Shown: piece after piece, positions 1-8,911 of the stretch
Position numbering within the stretch: the first letter of the stretch is position 1
Layout: every line of letters begins with the position of its first letter
Assembly: GCA_964430475.1 (NCBI GenBank)
Contig: CAYSEQ010000004.1
Span: 1-64,000, forward strand
Length of the DNA: 64,000 nucleotides
Source of the DNA: CAYSEQ01 sp964430475
GTDB lineage: Bacteria > Patescibacteriota > Microgenomatia > UBA8517
Direction of reading: 5' to 3'
Notes under the pieces: generated by a model
What the model saw: the letters and a program-made list of their open reading frames with translations, nothing else
Database searches by the model: none
Told to the model about the DNA's origin: nothing
Position numbers and translations under genes: made by a program

Positions 1-3000
1 CCAATGCTTAATGTTAATCCACTACCTTCTCCAACACCGACACCAACTCCAACATTATCTCCTACCGAGTTTGGAGTTATGCCTGGCCCCAACACTATTA
101 GGCCTCAAGGACTTAATGTAAATATAAAAAGTAAGTTCAATGTTAATTATTATAGGCCTTTGGCTATCTACTTGAGTGGCTCAAACGCATGGGATTCTGT
201 TTCAAATCCTTGCGAGGAGTGTAATAATGCGGTTAGTCAGGGGTTGAAGCTCATCTTAACCGTTAAATGGAGTGGGGATTCTAGGGTTCCGAGTGAACCT
301 CCTTCAGATGTTAATTTGTATAAGGATGCGCTAAGGCGAGTAGTTGAATATTATCGTGATAACCTTGCAGTTGTCGTAGTGGAGAATGAAGTAACTTCTG
401 AATTATTTTATGTTTGTGATAATTCAAACCCTCTACAGTACGATTGTATTCAGGGCCCAACAATTCAAGAAAGGTATCTAAATGAGCTTAACGCCGCTTG
501 TGAGGTAGTAACTGCAGTCAATAGTCAGTTTGGTAAAGATATAAAATGCTCAAACGATGGGATGCCGCATTTAACTGTTCTGGCTTTGACCTGGAACGAC
601 TATTTAGAAAGAGGATTATTACAAGAAGCGTGTGATTTTGCTGTCAGATCTTTCTATACAGCAGAAGTACCTAATCCAGACCCTAATACTTTTATATATT
701 GCACCGATCCGTCTCGTATGCAAACTGTCCATTCTGAAAGGATTCAGAGAGGTAAGAGATTTATCGATGCTTATAAAAATTCTCTCTCTGACTACACTAA
801 CTTCCATCTCTACGCGAGGGATCCAGCTACCTTAAGGGAAGTAGCCGATTATTTAAGAAGAAATATCCCAGCCAAACAATTAATGAGTAATGAGATGGGG
901 CAACATTGGGTTATATATGCTCCGCCAGGAGGGACAATTAATGATGTAACAGATGAAGGTTGGTTAACTTTAGCTGAACAAGTTGAGCCTATTTTACAAT
1001 CAAGTGTAGATGAACAGCTTGCCTATAACGTTTGGTTTAGTCAAACAGTCGCACAATCCTTTTCGCTACTTGATACCTATTCTCCTTTCGATCAAGATCC
1101 GACCTCTCTTAATTATAGTGGACAGAACTTCGTTTCTTTTATGAATAACTATTATGCTGTTACACCTATACCAACGGTGACTACCCCAACCCCATCTCCT
1201 TGTACTTTTACAAGAGCCTATTGGGATTCACCTTCAAATCCAATCAATCAAGGGACACCAGTAAACCTGGTTGTTGAAGGAACAAACTGTAATGGAAGAG
1301 AGGTTTCATTTGAGGTGAGGGAAAATGATTCACTCTTTGAAGGAGGATTTGATGAACCTGCAAACACCCAACCTGCCAATGCCACATTTGTAGGAAATAC
1401 TGCCACAACAACTTGGATTGCTGAATCCCAAAATGATTGTGGAGGACTTTGTAACCCACCTGAATACTTCTTCAATGCAACCCTTGTTGGTACATCAACA
1501 ACCATTAGATCCTCTGACCCAATGCTTAATGTTAATCCACTACCTTCTCCAACACCGACACCAACTCCAGTACCAAGTCCAACACCGACTTCTGTTTTAA
1601 CACCAACAGCAACACCTACGCTTAGGCCTACTATCTCACCTACTTCTACACCTACGCCATCTCCAACACCTAAGCCTACCAATACACCGACACCCACTCC
1701 GACGTTGACACCAACACCAACGCCTCGACCTACCAATACTCCTACTCCAACTCCCCGTCCAACGTTAGTGAGTCCAACACCGACAAACCCCCTTACGCCC
1801 ACTTCGACACCAACACAAGCGCCATCTCCGACTCCCACTCCAATTCCTTGTAGACTTATTTCAGCTTCCTGGGTTGGTTCAACCAGGGTTATGGAGGGAA
1901 CGCAGGTGTCGCTCAGTATCACTACTTCTGGCAATTGCTTTGGAAGAAGTGTTGAATATCAAGTTTGGGAAGATGATGGTATCTTGGGAAGAGATCAGGT
2001 TAGAGTAAATCCACAAAGCTCTCAAATCGTAGGAGGTAGTAGCAGTACAACCTGGGTAGCTGAGTATCAGCCTGATGGGCTTTTTGGCATTGCAGATCCA
2101 CCTGAGTATTACTTTGAGGCAAGACTTAATGGCGAAACCTCATTTATAGTCTCTTCCCCTCCGCTTATGGAAGTAGAGGCAAATCCCAATAACCTGGTAA
2201 TTGTTTCACTTCCTATTGTTGAAGTAACTGATAAGTCGGCAAATATTTCCTGGTACACAAATTTGTCTTCAACTAGTCAAATTGTCTATGGAATTCCAGG
2301 GAAAAGACAAAAATCTTCTCCTGAACTTGATGTCTCCTTACCCACTACTTATCACAGCGTCAGTATTGACAATTTAAAGCCCTGTGCAACTTACGAGTAT
2401 GTTATGAAATCGCGTGCAGGTAATATTACTGTAGAGTCTCCTTCTTATACCTTCACAACGCTTGGATGTCGAGGAGGATCTAAAGTAATTAATCAGTCAA
2501 GTTCGTTAATCTCTACCAGTGAGGGTGGTTCAGTAACACTTGAACTTGGTTCGAGTGTTACATTGGAAGTACCTCCTAACTATTCTGACAGGGTTGAAGA
2601 CTCTAGCTTCCAAATTAAACAACTTGAAGCAGAAAGTGTTTTCTCTAGCGCACCTACTCCTAGTGGGTATGTTGGAATTAAAAAATATGTTTTCAATATC
2701 AGTGTGTTAAGTGATATTTCAGAGAATTTAGAGGAATTTTTACATCCACTTAAGATTTCATTAAATTATTCTGATGAAGATTTAGGTGGAAATATAGAAG
2801 AGGTTCATCTTGGAATGTTTAAATATGATAGCGATAACTTAGGTTGGGAAAGGCTACCCGATTGTGAACAGGACATTCAATCAAATATCTTGTCTTGCCA
2901 GACTCAAAAACTTTCAGATTTTGCAGTTTTAGGTATTGCCATTACTCCTACTCCAACTCCAGGAGGAACTGGTGGTGGAGGGGGAGGAGGCGGTGGAGAA

Positions 3001-3183
3001 GTTTCTCAACCCTCAGCACCTGGCCCTTCTAGGGGAGATCTTAATTCTGATGGTAAAGTGAATATCTTTGATTTAAGTATTTTACTAAGTAATTTTGGAA
3101 AATCCGGTAAAGGAGACTTGAATTCCGACGGTAAGGTTAACATATTCGATTTAAGTATTCTACTGAGCAATTTTGGAAAATAA
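1..3183 (+). CDS. 5'-truncated multidomain surface protein: glycosidase-like domain, repeated beta modules, dockerin-like end
   Basis: The frame is open from base 1, so the gene begins outside the window; the first ATG (base 4) lies inside a linker. Counting from that ATG: a Pro/Thr linker, then residues about 25-385 that look like an (alpha/beta)8 glycosidase of clan GH-A type, with Glu129 after Asn (ENEV) and Glu297 in SNEMG as possible acid/base and nucleophile. Next come a Cys-bounded beta module (about 400-510), a long PT-rich linker (about 515-618), a second copy of the module (about 618-730), a fibronectin III-like domain (about 735-825), an unassigned domain, a poly-Gly stretch, and two identical dockerin/EF-hand-like repeats with a [14 protein letters not shown] core. 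Probably exported and attached to the cell surface or a scaffold. Enzyme activity is inferred from layout only; no substrate can be named. Confidence 0.75.
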   Translation, partial: PMLNVNPLPSPTPTPTPTLSPTEFGVMPGPNTIRPQGLNVNIKSKFNVNYYRPLAIYLSGSNAWDSVSNPCEECNNAVSQGLKLILTVKWSGDSRVPSEPPSDVNLYKDALRRVVEYYRDNLAVVVVENEVTSELFYVCDNSNPLQYDCIQGPTIQERYLNELNAACEVVTAVNSQFGKDIKCSNDGMPHLTVLALTWNDYLERGLLQEACDFAVRSFYTAEVPNPDPNTFIYCTDPSRMQTVHSERIQRGKRFIDAYKNSLSDYTNFHLYARDPATLREVADYLRRNIPAKQLMSNEMGQHWVIYAPPGGTINDVTDEGWLTLAEQVEPILQSSVDEQLAYNVWFSQTVAQSFSLLDTYSPFDQDPTSLNYSGQNFVSFMNNYYAVTPIPTVTTPTPSPCTFTRAYWDSPSNPINQGTPVNLVVEGTNCNGREVSFEVRENDSLFEGGFDEPANTQPANATFVGNTATTTWIAESQNDCGGLCNPPEYFFNATLVGTSTTIRSSDPMLNVNPLPSPTPTPTPVPSPTPTSVLTPTATPTLRPTISPTSTPTPSPTPKPTNTPTPTPTLTPTPTPRPTNTPTPTPRPTLVSPTPTNPLTPTSTPTQAPSPTPTPIPCRLISASWVGSTRVMEGTQVSLSITTSGNCFGRSVEYQVWEDDGILGRDQVRVNPQSSQIVGGSSSTTWVAEYQPDGLFGIADPPEYYFEARLNGETSFIVSSPPLMEVEANPNNLVIVSLPIVEVTDKSANISWYTNLSSTSQIVYGIPGKRQKSSPELDVSLPTTYHSVSIDNLKPCATYEYVMKSRAGNITVESPSYTFTTLGCRGGSKVINQSSSLISTSEGGSVTLELGSSVTLEVPPNYSDRVEDSSFQIKQLEAESVFSSAPTPSGYVGIKKYVFNISVLSDISENLEEFLHPLKISLNYSDEDLGGNIEEVHLGMFKYDSDNLGWERLPDCEQDIQSNILSCQTQKLSDFAVLGIAITPTPTPGGTGGGGGGGGGEVSQPSAPGPSRGDLNSDGKVNIFDLSILLSNFGKSGKGDLNSDGKVNIFDLSILLSNFGK
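1519..1569 (+). repeat. 51-bp exact direct repeat of window bases 1-51
   Basis: Bases 1519-1569 are identical to bases 1-51. The second copy is the junction between the end of a beta module and the PT linker. The first copy therefore implies that another copy of that module lies just upstream of the window, so the protein has undergone recent module duplication. Confidence 0.9.
1540..1852 (+). repeat. Low-complexity Pro/Thr-codon repeat (linker)
   Basis: About 310 bases made of degenerate CCN-ACN codons that encode a Pro/Thr-rich flexible linker between two beta modules. On the other strand it gives a spurious Gly/Val-rich open frame. Such linkers are common in secreted multidomain enzymes and adhesins and are prone to length change. 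Confidence 0.85.
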
Positions 3184-3191
3184 AATTTTCC

Positions 3192-3220
3192 TTGCTTATT
3201 TTTTAATCAAGATGTAAAAT
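3192..3220 (+). promoter_or_regulatory. Predicted promoter of the rny leader
   Basis: TTGCTT (3192-3197), a 17-base spacer, then TAAAAT (3215-3220). Transcription would start at about 3227, only a few bases before the first helix of the folded leader. The fit in position between promoter and structure supports both calls. Confidence 0.55.
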
Positions 3221-3230
3221 TCATTTTTAA

Positions 3231-3331
3231 GCAAAGGGTAGTATGATTTTAGAACCATATCTAAACACAACCTGGTTCTTCTCAGAAGCTTGGGATATTG
3301 ACTAGTTACATCCCTTGAAGCTCCCCTTTGC
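3231..3331 (+). ncRNA. Predicted structured 5' leader (three-way junction) upstream of rny
   Basis: Three nested helices can be drawn. P1 is 3231-3238 with 3324-3331 (8 pairs, GCAAAGGG with CCCTTTGC). P2 is 3251-3256 with 3274-3279 (AGAACC with GGTTCT). P3 is 3287-3296 with 3310-3322 (10 pairs with a three-base bulge). P1 closes both inner stems and P3 abuts P1. No T-run follows, so it is not a terminator. It lies between a predicted promoter and the rny start codon, 54 bases before the ATG. It matches no riboswitch class I can name. It may be a cis-regulatory element or a free small RNA. Confidence 0.5.
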
Positions 3332-3385
3332 ATAACAAAACCTAATAAATAAGTAAGTGTTGTAAAGTAGTTGAAAGGATGACTT

Positions 3386-4630
3386 ATGACCCAAGATGAA
3401 ATCAGAGTTTTAGTTGAAGATTTAAAAAATCAACGTGCTCTCCTTGAGAAAAAGGAGGAAAGGTTAAAGAGATTAGAAGGCGAGCTCTTAGAGAAACTTT
3501 CTCAGGTTTCCAAGATAACTGTTGAGGAAGCCAAAAAGATGCTTCTTAGGGAGTTAGATTCTCAACTTAGAGAAGAAAAGGCCAGAAGGATTAGAGCCTT
3601 TGAGGAGAGGTTAAAGCAAGATTCAAAGGAGCTTGCTAAAGAGATTTTGGTGGATGCGATGAAGCATGGTGCAACTTCTTACGTTGCTGAGTATACAGTT
3701 TCTTCGATAACTGTTGATAACGAGGAGGTGAAGGGACGAATAATAGGTCAAGGCGGGAGGAATATTAGAGCGTTTGAGAAGGTAGCTCAAGTTGAAATTG
3801 AAATTGACGAGACGAATGAAGTCAGGATTTCATGCTTTGATCCTGTCCGTAGAGAAATAGCAAAAAGAGCTTTAGAAATCTTAATCAAAGATACTCGTAT
3901 TCAGCCATCTCGGATTGAAGAAGTAGTTAATCAAGTAAGGCCCCAGATGGAAGATATTCTACTTGAAGAGGGTAAAAAAATTGCAGAAGAATGCGGCGTT
4001 TATAATCTTCCCACAGAGGTTCTAAAACTTATTGGGCGTTATAAATTTAGGACTTCATATGGTCAGAATCTTGCCCTTCATACTATAGAGGAAACAAAAA
4101 TAGGAGTAGCTATTGCTTATGAGATAGGAGCAAATGTTGATATTGTGAGATTGGGTTGTTTATTACACGATATAGGGAAGGTTGTAACGACTGAGGAAGG
4201 AACGCATGTCCAAGTTGGTGTGTCTGTTCTAAAAAGGTATGGATTTCCGAAAGAGGTAGTAAATGCAGTGGCTGAACACCATGAGGATGTTCCATTCTCC
4301 TCTATTGAGAGTGTGATTGTTTGGATTGCAGATGCAATTTCTGGTTCAAGACCTGGTGCTCGCTATGAGCCTCACGAGGCTTATGTTAAAAGAATGGAAA
4401 AAATTGAAGAGATTGCTAAGAGTTTTGAGGGAGTTGAGCAGGCGTATGCATTTCAGGCAGGTAGGGATGTTAGGGTAATTGTAAAGCCAGAAATGGTGAA
4501 TGATGACCAGTTAGTGATTTTAGCTAGAGAAATTACCAAAAGATTAGAAAAGGAGGCGGAGTATACCGGGCAAATTACGGTAACAGTAATTAGAGAAGTA
4601 CGTGCGAGCGAAACGACAAGAGCAAAATAG
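3386..4630 (+). CDS. rny: Ribonuclease Y (KH and HD domains), without membrane anchor
   Basis: Endoribonuclease that starts mRNA decay. Residues 5-85 form a charged coiled coil. A KH domain follows with the GxxG loop at 121-124 (GQGG), and an HD phosphohydrolase domain has His261-Asp262 (LLHDIGK) and further His at 298-299. The C-terminal part is typical of the family. At 414 residues it is about 100 shorter than usual RNase Y (about 520), and the N-terminal membrane helix is absent. The start is supported by GAAAGGA seven bases upstream of the ATG, and the first residues are polar. It would therefore be soluble unless docked by another protein. It is preceded by a structured leader and followed by HU. 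Confidence 0.93.
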   Translation: MTQDEIRVLVEDLKNQRALLEKKEERLKRLEGELLEKLSQVSKITVEEAKKMLLRELDSQLREEKARRIRAFEERLKQDSKELAKEILVDAMKHGATSYVAEYTVSSITVDNEEVKGRIIGQGGRNIRAFEKVAQVEIEIDETNEVRISCFDPVRREIAKRALEILIKDTRIQPSRIEEVVNQVRPQMEDILLEEGKKIAEECGVYNLPTEVLKLIGRYKFRTSYGQNLALHTIEETKIGVAIAYEIGANVDIVRLGCLLHDIGKVVTTEEGTHVQVGVSVLKRYGFPKEVVNAVAEHHEDVPFSSIESVIVWIADAISGSRPGARYEPHEAYVKRMEKIEEIAKSFEGVEQAYAFQAGRDVRVIVKPEMVNDDQLVILAREITKRLEKEAEYTGQITVTVIREVRASETTRAK

Positions 4631-4641
4631 TCCAATAAATC

Positions 4642-4670
4642 TTGACAAATTCCAATAACTATATTAATCT
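4642..4670 (+). promoter_or_regulatory. Promoter of the HU gene; leaderless start
   Basis: A perfect TTGACA (4642-4647), a 17-base spacer and TAATCT (4665-4670) put the transcript start at about 4677, only about four bases before the ATG at 4681. No ribosome binding site fits. This argues for the 4681 start and against the longer frame from 4642, which would include the promoter itself. Confidence 0.65.
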
Positions 4671-4680
4671 AATATTATCA

Positions 4681-4956
4681 ATGACTAAAAGAGAGATTAT
4701 AGACTTAGTAGCAAGAAAAGCACATCTAACCAAAAGAGCTGCACTGGAAGCGGTTGATGTGTTTTTAAATGAAATCGGGAGAACCTTATCAAAAGGTGAA
4801 AAGGTTGTTCTTTCGGGTTTTGGTACTTTTAGGGTCATAAATATGAAGGGCAAGACGGTTAAAATCCCAAATACTGATAAAATGGTGACCATAAAATCCC
4901 ATCGTTCCCCACGTTTTACTCCCGGAAAAAGATTAAAAAGACAAGTTACTCGTTAG
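4681..4956 (+). CDS. hup: HU/IHF-family DNA-binding protein
   Basis: 91-residue nucleoid protein. It begins MTKREIIDLV and carries the family signature around LSGFGTFRV followed by a basic arm and a PGKRLKR tail. It bends and compacts DNA as a dimer. The frame is open for 13 further codons upstream, but these overlap a TTGACA promoter and look non-coding. It lies 50 bases after rny and is followed by a small T-rich terminator, so it is probably its own transcription unit. Confidence 0.92.
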   Translation: MTKREIIDLVARKAHLTKRAALEAVDVFLNEIGRTLSKGEKVVLSGFGTFRVINMKGKTVKIPNTDKMVTIKSHRSPRFTPGKRLKRQVTR

Positions 4957-4971
4957 TTTTTTACCTTCAGG

Positions 4972-4995
4972 ATACTTAAAGTATTTTGTTTTTTT
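4972..4995 (+). terminator. Weak intrinsic terminator after HU
   Basis: A five-pair stem ATACT/AGTAT (4972-4984) is followed by a T-rich run to 4995. It stands 15 bases after the HU stop codon and before the promoter of the ABC exporter genes. Confidence 0.4.
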
Positions 4996-5037
4996 GGCTT
5001 ATTTTAGTTATGTTTAGGATTTGATTTTTTCTGGTGT

Positions 5038-5043
5038 TATACT
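5038..5043 (+). promoter_or_regulatory. -10 box of the ABC exporter operon
   Basis: TATACT lies seven bases before the ATG at 5051, so the message would begin at or next to the start codon. No ribosome binding site is present. It supports 5051 over the upstream TTG at 5021. Confidence 0.45.
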
Positions 5044-5050
5044 TTTATTA

Positions 5051-6064
5051 ATGAAAAAAGATATAGAAAAGGTAATTATCGTTGATAGGCTGACTAAAAA
5101 TTTTGAGGTTGTGGAAAAGGAAAAAGGTTTAATAGGAAGTGTGAAGAGATTGTTTTCACCTAAAAAGAAAATCATAAAAGCATTAAAAGGCATTTCCTTA
5201 AGCCTTGAAGAAGGAGAATTGGTTGGTTTTATCGGTCCAAATGGTGCAGGTAAAACGACTACCCTTAAGATTTTATCAGGCCTTCTTTATCCTACAAGTG
5301 GGTTTGTTCAGGTGTTAGGTTATAATCCTTGGGAAAGGAAGGCTGAGTTTCTTAAAAGTATCTCTTTGGTGATGGGACAAAAAAATCAGTTATGGTGGGA
5401 TTTACCTGCAATAGAAACCTTGGAATTAAATAAGGCAATTTATGAAATCCCCACAAAAGAATATCAAGAAACCCTTGACAATCTTGTGTCTTTGTTGGAA
5501 GTTGAAAAAATCCTCAAGATTCCAGTAAGACATCTTTCTTTGGGACAACGTATGCGCTTGGAGTTGTTAGCAGCACTTATTCACAATCCTAAAATTCTTT
5601 TTCTTGACGAACCAAGCATAGGACTTGATGTGGTAGCCCAACAAGAGGTAAGAGATTTTATCTTTGAATACAATAGGCTTAATAAGGCAACAATTCTACT
5701 TACCTCACATAATATGGGAGATCTTGTCAATTTAGTGAAACGTGTGATTGTTATTGATAAGGGCGAAATCTTTTTCGATGGAGAATTAAATAACTTAGTA
5801 GAGAAGTTCGCTAAGGAAAGAGTGATCAATGTCTATTTTACTAAAGATGTTGATTTCAAAAAATTGGGAGAAATTGGCAAAGTACAAAGTTTTGATTACC
5901 CCAAAGCCTCTATTTTAGTTCCAAGGGAAGCTTCTTCGGTCGCGGCTGCAGAGCTTCTACAAAATTTTCCAGTCGCGGATTTGACTATTGAAGAAGAACC
6001 AATTGAGAAAGTTATAAGGAGAGTTTTTAAAAGAAAACTCTTAGGACATAGGACACGAATCTAA
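5051..6064 (+). CDS. ABC-2 type exporter, ATP-binding subunit
   Basis: ATPase of a three-gene ABC-2 exporter. Walker A is GPNGAGKTTT, the signature is HLSLGQRMRLE, and Walker B is ILFLDEPSIGLD followed by the H-loop His (LLTSHN). The phrases VMGQKNQLWWDLP and the long N-terminal extension match the uncharacterised exporter group COG4586. Two matching permease genes follow at 6109 and 6929, as in COG4587/COG3694. The C-terminal 70 residues form an accessory domain. The cargo is unknown in this family. The start at 5051 is chosen because a -10 box lies just before it. Confidence 0.9.
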   Translation: MKKDIEKVIIVDRLTKNFEVVEKEKGLIGSVKRLFSPKKKIIKALKGISLSLEEGELVGFIGPNGAGKTTTLKILSGLLYPTSGFVQVLGYNPWERKAEFLKSISLVMGQKNQLWWDLPAIETLELNKAIYEIPTKEYQETLDNLVSLLEVEKILKIPVRHLSLGQRMRLELLAALIHNPKILFLDEPSIGLDVVAQQEVRDFIFEYNRLNKATILLTSHNMGDLVNLVKRVIVIDKGEIFFDGELNNLVEKFAKERVINVYFTKDVDFKKLGEIGKVQSFDYPKASILVPREASSVAAAELLQNFPVADLTIEEEPIEKVIRRVFKRKLLGHRTRI

Positions 6065-6108
6065 AATACACAACCATTAGTAAAAATTTTTTAAAAGTTT
6101 TATCAAGA

Positions 6109-6909
6109 ATGACTAAATATTGGCAAATTTTCAAAATTTCATTTCAACAAGAGTTTGTTTACAGGCTAAACTTCATAATGTGGAGATTTAGAAATGTGAT
6201 GCAAATATTTTTTACTTTCTTTTTATGGAACGCAGTTTTTTCTGATAGTCAAAGATTCGTTTTTGGCTACAACCGCGCGAGTATTTTAACTTACATTTTC
6301 GGACTCATCGTTGTTAGATCAATAGTATTGTCTATTCGGTCAATCGATGTTGCGGGGGAAATTGCGAGGGGAGACCTGACGAACATTCTTCTTAAACCCA
6401 TTAGTTACTTTAGATATTGGTTGATTCGGGATATATCAAGTAAAGCTCTGAATTTGATTTTTGCTACTGTGGAAATAGCCTTCCTTTTTTTAATTTTAAG
6501 GCCTGAGTTCTTTTTTCAAAGGAATTTTATCTACATCGTCTTTTTCATTTTGGCTATTATTATTGCAATAGTGCTTTATTTTTTATTGGTATTCTTATTT
6601 AGTATGCCAACATTTTGGTTTCCACATCAGGCCTGGGGTTTTATGTTTTTACTGTTTATTTTTTCAGATCTTTTAGGAGGTGGAGTATTTCCAATAGACA
6701 TTTTGCCTGGGTATTTACAAAAAATCATTTATTTTTCCCCTTTTCCTTATCTTCTTTATGTTCCAATCGGAATTTATCTTGGGAAGTTTGAATTCTTTTT
6801 GACATTGCGGTTTTTGATAGTTTCCCTTTTTTGGGTGGGTTTTTTAACTTTGCTTAATGAAAGAATTTGGAGAAAAGGATTAGAAATTTATAGAGCAGAA
6901 GGAAGGTAA
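6109..6909 (+). CDS. ABC-2 type exporter permease, first subunit
   Basis: 266 residues with about six hydrophobic segments. The position after the ATPase and the DLTNILLKPISYFRYWL phrase agree with the ABC-2 permease group partnered with COG4586-type ATPases. It begins 44 bases after the ATPase stop and ends 19 bases before the next permease. The two permeases probably form a heterodimeric channel. No ribosome binding site is obvious, and A/T-rich bases precede the ATG. Confidence 0.85.
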   Translation: MTKYWQIFKISFQQEFVYRLNFIMWRFRNVMQIFFTFFLWNAVFSDSQRFVFGYNRASILTYIFGLIVVRSIVLSIRSIDVAGEIARGDLTNILLKPISYFRYWLIRDISSKALNLIFATVEIAFLFLILRPEFFFQRNFIYIVFFILAIIIAIVLYFLLVFLFSMPTFWFPHQAWGFMFLLFIFSDLLGGGVFPIDILPGYLQKIIYFSPFPYLLYVPIGIYLGKFEFFLTLRFLIVSLFWVGFLTLLNERIWRKGLEIYRAEGR

Positions 6910-6928
6910 GTTAATCGTAATTTCTAAT

Positions 6929-7717
6929 ATGAAAAGGATAATTTTTTATCTTAATTTATGGGTTGTGATGGGAAAGAACGCCTTTTTAACTGTCTTAAGC
7001 GATAAATTCAGCTTATTTATTTTTCTTTTTGGAAAAGTAATTAGATTTATTCTTTTTTTTATTTTCTTATTTTTTCTAGTCAAGGGGACAAATACATTAG
7101 CTGGCTACAATGTCAACCAGAGTTTATTTTTTCTTTTAACCTTTAACCTTATTGATGTTATTTCACAGTTTCTTTTTAGAGAGGTCTATAGATTTCGATC
7201 TATGGTTGTATCCGGAAGTTTTGATTTTGTTTTAATAAAACCCGTCAATGCCTTATTCCGTGTACTTTTAAGTGGTCCGGACTTTATCGATTTTGTGACA
7301 ATTCCACCGCTTTTAATTGCTACTTGGTATATAGGCAATTTACTTAATCCATCTTTCTTACAAATAATTTTTTATGGACTTCTTGTAGTCAATGGGCTTT
7401 TAATCGCAACAGCATTTCATATAGCGGTTTTAGCTTTAGGAATTATAACTTTAGAAATTGATCATACGATTATGATATATCGGGATATTATCTCTTTGGG
7501 TAGAGTTCCAATTGATGTCTATAAAGAACCCCTTAAAAGTATTTTAACTTTTCTAATTCCTGTTGCGATTATGGTTTCTTTACCAGCAAAGGTTATGATG
7601 GGATTGATTACTCCGTATGGAATTATTGTATCGTTTGTGATAGCGGGTTTATTCATCTATCTTTCACTAAGATTTTGGAATTATGCTCTAAAATTTTATA
7701 CCAGTGCATCAAGTTGA
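6929..7717 (+). CDS. ABC-2 type exporter permease, second subunit
   Basis: 262 residues with about six membrane segments and the central motif SGSFDFVLIKPVNALF, which parallels the motif in the upstream permease. It is the last gene of the three-gene exporter. A 160-base AT-rich gap follows before miaA; it contains two inverted repeats (7768-7783, CTTAAG arms; 7815-7838, TAAACTTT arms) with no T-run. Confidence 0.85.
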   Translation: MKRIIFYLNLWVVMGKNAFLTVLSDKFSLFIFLFGKVIRFILFFIFLFFLVKGTNTLAGYNVNQSLFFLLTFNLIDVISQFLFREVYRFRSMVVSGSFDFVLIKPVNALFRVLLSGPDFIDFVTIPPLLIATWYIGNLLNPSFLQIIFYGLLVVNGLLIATAFHIAVLALGIITLEIDHTIMIYRDIISLGRVPIDVYKEPLKSILTFLIPVAIMVSLPAKVMMGLITPYGIIVSFVIAGLFIYLSLRFWNYALKFYTSASS

Positions 7718-7883
7718 GATCCTCTTTTGAATTTTGTAATGGCAAGAATTCGAAAAAATTTTTTAATCTTAAGACGGCTTAAGTTATTAGAGGAATAATT
7801 TGTTTAATAATAGGTAAACTTTAGTTAAACAAAGTTTAAACTCCTAAAGACATTAGGTAGTGAAAGGCTTTTAGAAAATTTTG

Positions 7884-7889
7884 TATAAT
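7884..7889 (+). promoter_or_regulatory. -10 box of miaA
   Basis: A perfect TATAAT. The transcript would start at about 7896 and give a leader of about 20 bases without a ribosome binding site before the ATG at 7917. The box overlaps the upstream alternative start (TTG at 7881), which is therefore rejected. Confidence 0.5.
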
Positions 7890-7916
7890 CAGAATCATCT
7901 TACTGAGACAATCTTT

Positions 7917-8900
7917 ATGAAGGAAAAATTATTAGTTGTTTGTGGTCCAACAGCCATAGGTAAAACAGATGTTGCTCTTTATTTGAGTAAAGTCTTTAAT
8001 GGCGAAATAATCTCAGCTGATTCTAGACAAGTTTATAAAATGATGGATATTGGTACAGGGAAGGGATTGAGTAAGAATTCTAAGTTTGAATTTCGGAGTC
8101 CGAAATTGGGAGGGTTTTACGATGTAGAAGGAGTGAAAATTTGGGGTTACGACCTAGCTGACCCATGCGAAGATTTCAGTGTAGCAAAGTATAAAGAGTT
8201 TGCTGATAAAATTATTTTTGACATCCAGAAAAGAGGAAAACTCCCTATTTTGGTAGGGGGAAGTGGGCTTTATATTAAGGCAGTAGTTGATGGTATTCCT
8301 ACAATTTCAATACCACCAAATCCTGAGCTTAGAAGATCTTTAGAAGGTAAAACAAAAGAGGAATTATTTGAACTTTTGAAAAAGTTGGATAAGGTTAAAG
8401 CTTCTTCAATGAATATTTCAGATAAGGGGAACCTACGGAGGTTAATTAGGGCAATAGAGATTTCTCTTTATAAAAAGGGTAAAAGTGGAAATATTTCTGA
8501 AATCTCGAAGTTAAGAAAGACAAAAGAAACTGGTAGAAATGTTTTGTTTATAGGACTTTGTGCATCAAAAACTAGTCTGAAAAGAAGAATTACGAATCGA
8601 GTTATATCGAGAATAAAACAAGGAGTTGAAAAAGAGATAAAACGACTTCTTAAATATGGAGTAGGGTGGGATGACCAGTCGATGCAATCTTTGGGTTATA
8701 AGGAGTGGAAAGAATATTTTATGGGTTTGCAAACGCGTTCTGAAGTAGTTGAGGAATGGATTAGAGATGAAATCCAATATGCAAAGCGCCAAATGACTTG
8801 GTTTAAGAAGGATAGCAGAATCTTATGGTTTGATGTAGATAAGAATGGTTTTTTAAAGGATGTGGAAAGTGTGGTTAGAAAGTGGCATAATATTAGCTAA
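7917..8900 (+). CDS. miaA: tRNA dimethylallyltransferase
   Basis: Adds a dimethylallyl group to A37 of tRNAs that read codons beginning with U. The P-loop GPTAIGKT is at residues 10-17, followed by the family motifs SADSRQVYK and DIGTGK, then LVGGSGLYIKAVVDG. The C-terminal part has the QSLGYKEW and RDEIQYAKRQMTWFKKD motifs of the tRNA-binding region. The length of 327 residues is normal. The start follows a TATAAT box. The AI-2E-type gene follows 11 bases later. Confidence 0.95.
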   Translation: MKEKLLVVCGPTAIGKTDVALYLSKVFNGEIISADSRQVYKMMDIGTGKGLSKNSKFEFRSPKLGGFYDVEGVKIWGYDLADPCEDFSVAKYKEFADKIIFDIQKRGKLPILVGGSGLYIKAVVDGIPTISIPPNPELRRSLEGKTKEELFELLKKLDKVKASSMNISDKGNLRRLIRAIEISLYKKGKSGNISEISKLRKTKETGRNVLFIGLCASKTSLKRRITNRVISRIKQGVEKEIKRLLKYGVGWDDQSMQSLGYKEWKEYFMGLQTRSEVVEEWIRDEIQYAKRQMTWFKKDSRILWFDVDKNGFLKDVESVVRKWHNIS

Positions 8901-8903
8901 TCT
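8898..8903 (+). promoter_or_regulatory. -10 box before the AI-2E family gene
   Basis: TAATCT, the same hexamer as in the HU promoter, overlaps the miaA stop and lies eight bases before the ATG at 8912. The message would be leaderless or nearly so. Confidence 0.35.
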
Positions 8904-8911
8904 TTGTGAAT

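Noticed and set aside
1248..1934. Long Gly/Val-rich frame on the - strand
   Set aside because: It is the reverse of the Pro/Thr-codon linker; composition is explained by the repeat, and the + frame is a clear protein.
7815..7838. Perfect inverted repeat TAAACTTT/AAAGTTTA before miaA
   Set aside because: Very AT-rich, no T-run, no second copy found; cannot be separated from chance as an operator or terminator.
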